Part shown: positions 15,863 to 18,405 of the stretch, one piece after another
Layout: each line of letters opens with the position of its first letter
Numbering within the stretch: position 1 is the first letter of the stretch
From: Hyphomicrobiaceae bacterium UBA4460
GTDB lineage: Bacteria; Pseudomonadota; Alphaproteobacteria; Rhizobiales; Methyloligellaceae
Assembly: GCA_002390155.1 (NCBI GenBank)
Contig: DGOS01000061.1
Coordinates: 1-18,405 of the forward strand
Length of the DNA: 18,405 nucleotides
Reading direction: 5' to 3'
Program-made: the position numbers and the translations under genes
The notes under the pieces: generated by a model
What the model was told of the DNA's origin: nothing
Seen by the model: only the letters and a program-made list of their open reading frames with translations
The model's database searches: none

Positions 15863-16138
15863 ATGCGCATCGTGATTGCGTTCTCGCTCATATGTGGGGT
15901 GGCGTTCCTCGCGCCTACGGTCGTCAGCGCAGCACCGCTTGCCCTGTCCGACCACGCGGCCCTGACCAAGTCTGTCGGCAGCGCCAATGCAGGCGTCGAA
16001 GAGGTTCGCTATCGCCGTCAAGTCCGCCGCTGCAAGCAGTATCGGCGGCGCGCCAAGTGGACCTGCATGCCCTATTGGCGCCCCTACCAGTACCGCTATT
16101 GGCAGTTCTACTACCCCTATGGCGGCCCGCTCTTCTAA
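15863..16138 (+). CDS. Small secreted Tyr/Arg-rich protein of unknown function
   Basis: This 91-residue protein has a clear Sec signal peptide: a short basic start, a hydrophobic core at residues 3-17, and a VSA/A cleavage region at 21-24. The mature part of about 67 residues is highly basic in the middle (RYRRQVRRCKQYRRR) and ends in an aromatic tail dominated by Y, W and P (residues 70-91). Two cysteines, C57 and C68, flank the basic stretch and could form a disulfide in the periplasm. Short exported proteins with YRPY/WRPY-type tails are common in Hyphomicrobiales but have no known role to my knowledge. A GGGAG site lies 7 nt before the ATG, and an intrinsic terminator follows, so it looks like a monocistronic unit unrelated to B12. 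Confidence 0.85.
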   Translation: MRIVIAFSLICGVAFLAPTVVSAAPLALSDHAALTKSVGSANAGVEEVRYRRQVRRCKQYRRRAKWTCMPYWRPYQYRYWQFYYPYGGPLF

Positions 16139-16149
16139 GCGGCCAGGCT

Positions 16150-16195
16150 GAGGGATCGTGCCGGCGGCGTCCCGCCGGTCCCCTCGCTTTGTTTT
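16150..16195 (+). terminator. Rho-independent terminator after the secreted-protein gene
   Basis: A perfect 7-bp stem CCGGCGG (16161-16167) and CCGCCGG (16172-16178) closes a 4-nt loop. An outer stem GAGGG (16150-16154) and CCCTC (16181-16185) extends it across an internal loop. The T-rich tract CTTTGTTTT follows at 16187-16195. It lies 12 nt after the stop of the secreted-protein gene and separates it from the downstream fusion gene. Confidence 0.75.
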
Positions 16196-16243
16196 CCTAA
16201 GCGAAAACTAAAGGGTGACGCTACGCCTGTTCCTTGTGGCAGA

Positions 16244-18190
16244 GTGCGCCGCGTGAGCCCGCCCGCTTCGATATCCGACCGCGCACTCGAAATCGCGCGC
16301 GCTGCACTTGGCCGCCCCGGCGCGCCGGAGGCGCTGCCCGACCGCCTGCTCGTGGTAGACGTGGAGCGGCAGAATGTTGCCCTGCTTGAGCAGGAGCGCG
16401 CCACCGGCGTGTGGCCGGTTTCCACGGCCTTGAACGGTATCGGCGGCGCGGAGAATTCCTTCAAGACTCCCCCCGGCTGGCATCGCATCCAGGCCCGCAT
16501 CGGCGAAGCTGCGTGCCCGGGCGCCGTGTTCCAGTCGCGCGCACCGACGGGCGACACATGGTGCGGCGAACAACGCGACGACGATCTCATTCTCACGCGT
16601 ATTCTCACGCTCGACGGCCTGGAGGACGGCGTGAACCGGGGGACCGGGCAGGACTCCCTGGAGCGCTACATCTATTTCCACGGTACCAATCAAGAGGACT
16701 TGATCGGCCGGGCCACTTCGCGCGGCTGCGTTCGTCTGACGAACGCGGATGTCTGCGCGCTGTTTGACCGCGTCCGCGAAGGCGACTTCGTGCTCATCGC
16801 CGCGCCGGAGCAGAGAGAGATCCCCGACCCTTACGCCGGCGCCCGCTTCCACTATGCGGGGCTTGGCGGATCGGGCATGAGCGCTATCGCACAGTTCCAC
16901 GCGATGACCGGAGCACGGGCAAGCGGCAGCGACCGCGCTTTCGACAACGGCGAGCGCGGAAACTTGCGCGCGCAATTCGAAGCACTGGGAATCGGCGTCT
17001 ACCCTCAAGACGGCAGCGGCGTGGGCGAGGACTGCGCGGCGCTCGTCGTCTCCACCGCCGTCGAGGCACATGTGCCGGACTTCGCCACGGCAAGCGCAAA
17101 CGGCGTGCCTATCGTGCATCGCTCCGAGATGCTCGCCTATTTCGTTGCGCGCAACCGCTCCATCGCGGTCACGGGCACGAGCGGCAAGTCGACGGTCACG
17201 GGCATGGTTTTTGAGATATTGCGGGGAAGCGATCGCGATCCTTCGGTCATCACGGGCGGTGACCTGCCCGCGCTTCAAGCCGACGGTTTGATCGGCAACG
17301 CGTATGCCGGCAAGTCCGACCTCCTCGTCGTGGAAGCGGACGAAAGCGACGGCTCGCTAGTGCGCTACACACCCGCCATCGGTGTCATTCTCAATCTACA
17401 GCGCGACCACAAAGAGGTGGACGAGGTGGCGGCGATGTTTGCCACGTTGCGCGCCCGCACGCGCGAGACGCTCGTTGTCGGCGATGACGCGGCGCTCGAT
17501 CCATTCGCCGGGGGGGCGCTGCGCTTTGGTCTTTCGGAACGCGCGCATGTGCGGGGGCTGGACGTCCAGATGGGTCCGCAATCGAGCCGCTTCCGTGTCG
17601 AAGATACGGTGTTCGAACTGCCGGTCCCGGGCGCGCACAATGTCATGAACGCACTTGCGGCGATTGCGGCCTGCCGGGCCGTGGACGTTGCGCCTCCCGA
17701 AATGGCCGAGCCGCTGTCGCGCTTCTCAGGAATTGGGCGGCGGTTTCAGACCGTAGGGCGTGCGGGCGGAATCGAAGTCGTGGATGACTTCGCACATAAC
17801 GCGGAGAAGATCGCCGCGGCAATCAGAACCGCGAAGCTGCGCGGCAAGCGCGTGCTGGCGGTCTACCAGCCGCACGGCTACGGCCCGACCCGCTTTCTCC
17901 GCCAAGACTTCGTGCGGACGTTTTCAGATGAGCTCGACGCCGACGATCGTTTGTGGATGCTCGAAGTGTTCTATGCGGGCGGCACGGCCACGCGCGACTT
18001 TTCCGCCGCCGACATCATCGAGGAAATCGAGGCTCGCGGTACGCAGGCTGCGTTCGCACCATCGCGGGAGTGGCTGATCGAGCGCATTGCCGAAGACGCG
18101 ACCGAAGGCGATATCGTTCTTGTGATGGGCGCGCGCGACCCTTCGCTCAGCGCGTTCGCCAAGGATATTCTGAGCGCTCTCGGCAGCTAG
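16244..18190 (+). CDS. Fusion: YkuD L,D-carboxypeptidase/transpeptidase domain + MurC/Mpl-type Mur ligase
   Basis: This 648-residue protein fuses two cell-wall activities. Residues about 34-190 form a YkuD domain with YIYFHGT (H146) and SRGCVRL (catalytic C162). Residues about 203-648 form a complete Mur ligase: Rossmann motif GLGGSGMS (206-213), ATP P-loop TGTSGKST (310-317), VVEADESDGS, NLQRDHKE, VVDDFAHN, and YQPHGYGPTRF. The ligase is closest by eye to MurC and to Mpl, which joins recycled tripeptide to UDP-MurNAc. There is no signal peptide or membrane segment, so both halves should be cytoplasmic. The YkuD part is therefore unlikely to cross-link peptidoglycan and more likely removes the terminal D-Ala of recycled tetrapeptides. 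The start is GTG at 16244 or 16253, both with weak ribosome sites. Domain identities are secure; the combined function is inferred. Confidence 0.88.
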   Translation: MRRVSPPASISDRALEIARAALGRPGAPEALPDRLLVVDVERQNVALLEQERATGVWPVSTALNGIGGAENSFKTPPGWHRIQARIGEAACPGAVFQSRAPTGDTWCGEQRDDDLILTRILTLDGLEDGVNRGTGQDSLERYIYFHGTNQEDLIGRATSRGCVRLTNADVCALFDRVREGDFVLIAAPEQREIPDPYAGARFHYAGLGGSGMSAIAQFHAMTGARASGSDRAFDNGERGNLRAQFEALGIGVYPQDGSGVGEDCAALVVSTAVEAHVPDFATASANGVPIVHRSEMLAYFVARNRSIAVTGTSGKSTVTGMVFEILRGSDRDPSVITGGDLPALQADGLIGNAYAGKSDLLVVEADESDGSLVRYTPAIGVILNLQRDHKEVDEVAAMFATLRARTRETLVVGDDAALDPFAGGALRFGLSERAHVRGLDVQMGPQSSRFRVEDTVFELPVPGAHNVMNALAAIAACRAVDVAPPEMAEPLSRFSGIGRRFQTVGRAGGIEVVDDFAHNAEKIAAAIRTAKLRGKRVLAVYQPHGYGPTRFLRQDFVRTFSDELDADDRLWMLEVFYAGGTATRDFSAADIIEEIEARGTQAAFAPSREWLIERIAEDATEGDIVLVMGARDPSLSAFAKDILSALGS

Positions 18191-18228
18191 CCTTGTTGGC
18201 TAGACTTAGCAGCCAGGCTTGGCCCGCC
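18191..18228. other. Short convergent intergenic gap
   Basis: These 38 nt separate the stop of the Mur-ligase fusion from the stop of the minus-strand partial gene. A weak inverted repeat TGGCT/AGCCA is present, without a T-run on either strand. I see no supported terminator. Confidence 0.3.
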
Positions 18229-18405
18229 TCAATTTCCGAACAGACCGGACATGAAGTTGTTGAATTCGCCGCCGCCCCGCCGGCGCTGGCTGCGCCTTTG
18301 CTGCGTGCGTGAGGGGCTGGACTCGGCAACGACGGCGGGCGGCGGTACCGGGAACGCGGCCGGACTTCTGAACAGTTTCGGCGCCATGAGATTGTCGATG
18401 CCGTA
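18229..18405 (-). CDS. C-terminal fragment of an unrecognised protein (runs off the right edge)
   Basis: The minus strand reads open from the window edge to a TGA at 18229-18231, giving the last 58 residues of a protein whose start lies beyond base 18405. The fragment begins YGIDNLMAPKLFRSP, then has a Pro/Val/Ala stretch, a Ser/Gln/Arg-rich basic linker (RRSQRRRGGG), and ends NNFMSGLFGN. The low-complexity basic linker followed by a short Phe/Gly-containing tail looks like a disordered C-terminus. I do not recognise the family. It is convergent with the Mur-ligase fusion. The longer overlapping opening in another frame (18147-18329) lacks any protein-like features. Confidence 0.55.
   Translation of the reverse strand, partial: YGIDNLMAPKLFRSPAAFPVPPPAVVAESSPSRTQQRRSQRRRGGGEFNNFMSGLFGN

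Noticed and set aside
18147..18329. 60-codon minus-strand open frame overlapping the end of the fusion gene
   Set aside because: It overlaps the end of the conserved Mur ligase in antisense; the frame that reads to TGA at 18229 runs open to the window edge and is a better candidate.
1..18405. CRISPR array, insertion sequence, prophage or tRNA attachment site
   Set aside because: No direct-repeat array, transposase, integrase, phage gene or tRNA-like fold was seen; the right-end genes look like ordinary chromosomal neighbours.

Overview
The window is a compact vitamin B12 (cobalamin) biosynthesis cluster from a high-GC alphaproteobacterium. A Hyphomicrobiales (Rhizobiales) member is the best guess. 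This rests on the gene set and order (CobG/CobN aerobic route, cobW-cobN-cobGHIJ(K)LEM), near-zero spacing between genes, and a small secreted Tyr/Arg-rich protein of a kind often seen in that order. No rRNA, tRNA, CRISPR, insertion sequence or phage gene was seen.

Layout: bases 1-104 are the 3' part of a cobalamin riboswitch whose 5' part lies outside the window. It is followed by a leader that can fold into two mutually exclusive hairpins. The riboswitch leads into a plus-strand series: DUF1636 protein, cobW, cobN, cobG, cobH, cobI, cobJ (218-8347), almost all abutting or overlapping by 4-8 nt. Three minus-strand genes are then interleaved with the plus-strand genes: cobK(-), cobL-cobE-cobM(+), cbiD(-), cobB(+), cobT(-), cobS(+), ending at 15736. 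Convergent ends overlap by 37 and 22 nt or lie 17 nt apart. Divergent starts overlap by 2 nt or are separated by exactly 50 nt.

Pathway: CobI, CobG, CobJ, CobM, CbiD, CobK, CobL and CobH carry precorrin-2 to hydrogenobyrinic acid. CobB amidates side chains a and c. CobN is the large subunit of the late, ATP-dependent cobaltochelatase, and CobW is the likely Co(II) chaperone feeding it. CobT and CobS act in nucleotide-loop assembly. The ring-building route is the oxygen-dependent, late-cobalt-insertion one (CobG, CobN), but C1 methylation is supplied by CbiD, the anaerobic-type enzyme, with no CobF in the window. Also absent are CobA (precorrin-2 synthesis), the CobS/CobT chelatase partners, and the adenosylation and later amidation enzymes; they must lie elsewhere if the pathway is complete.

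The right end (15863-18405) is unrelated to B12. It holds a small secreted protein with a good intrinsic terminator, then a 648-codon fusion of a YkuD (L,D-transpeptidase-fold) domain to a complete MurC/Mpl-type Mur ligase with no signal peptide, then the C-terminal end of an unrecognised minus-strand gene. The fusion is the most interesting item: it suggests a single cytoplasmic polypeptide that trims recycled stem peptides and ligates them back to UDP-MurNAc.
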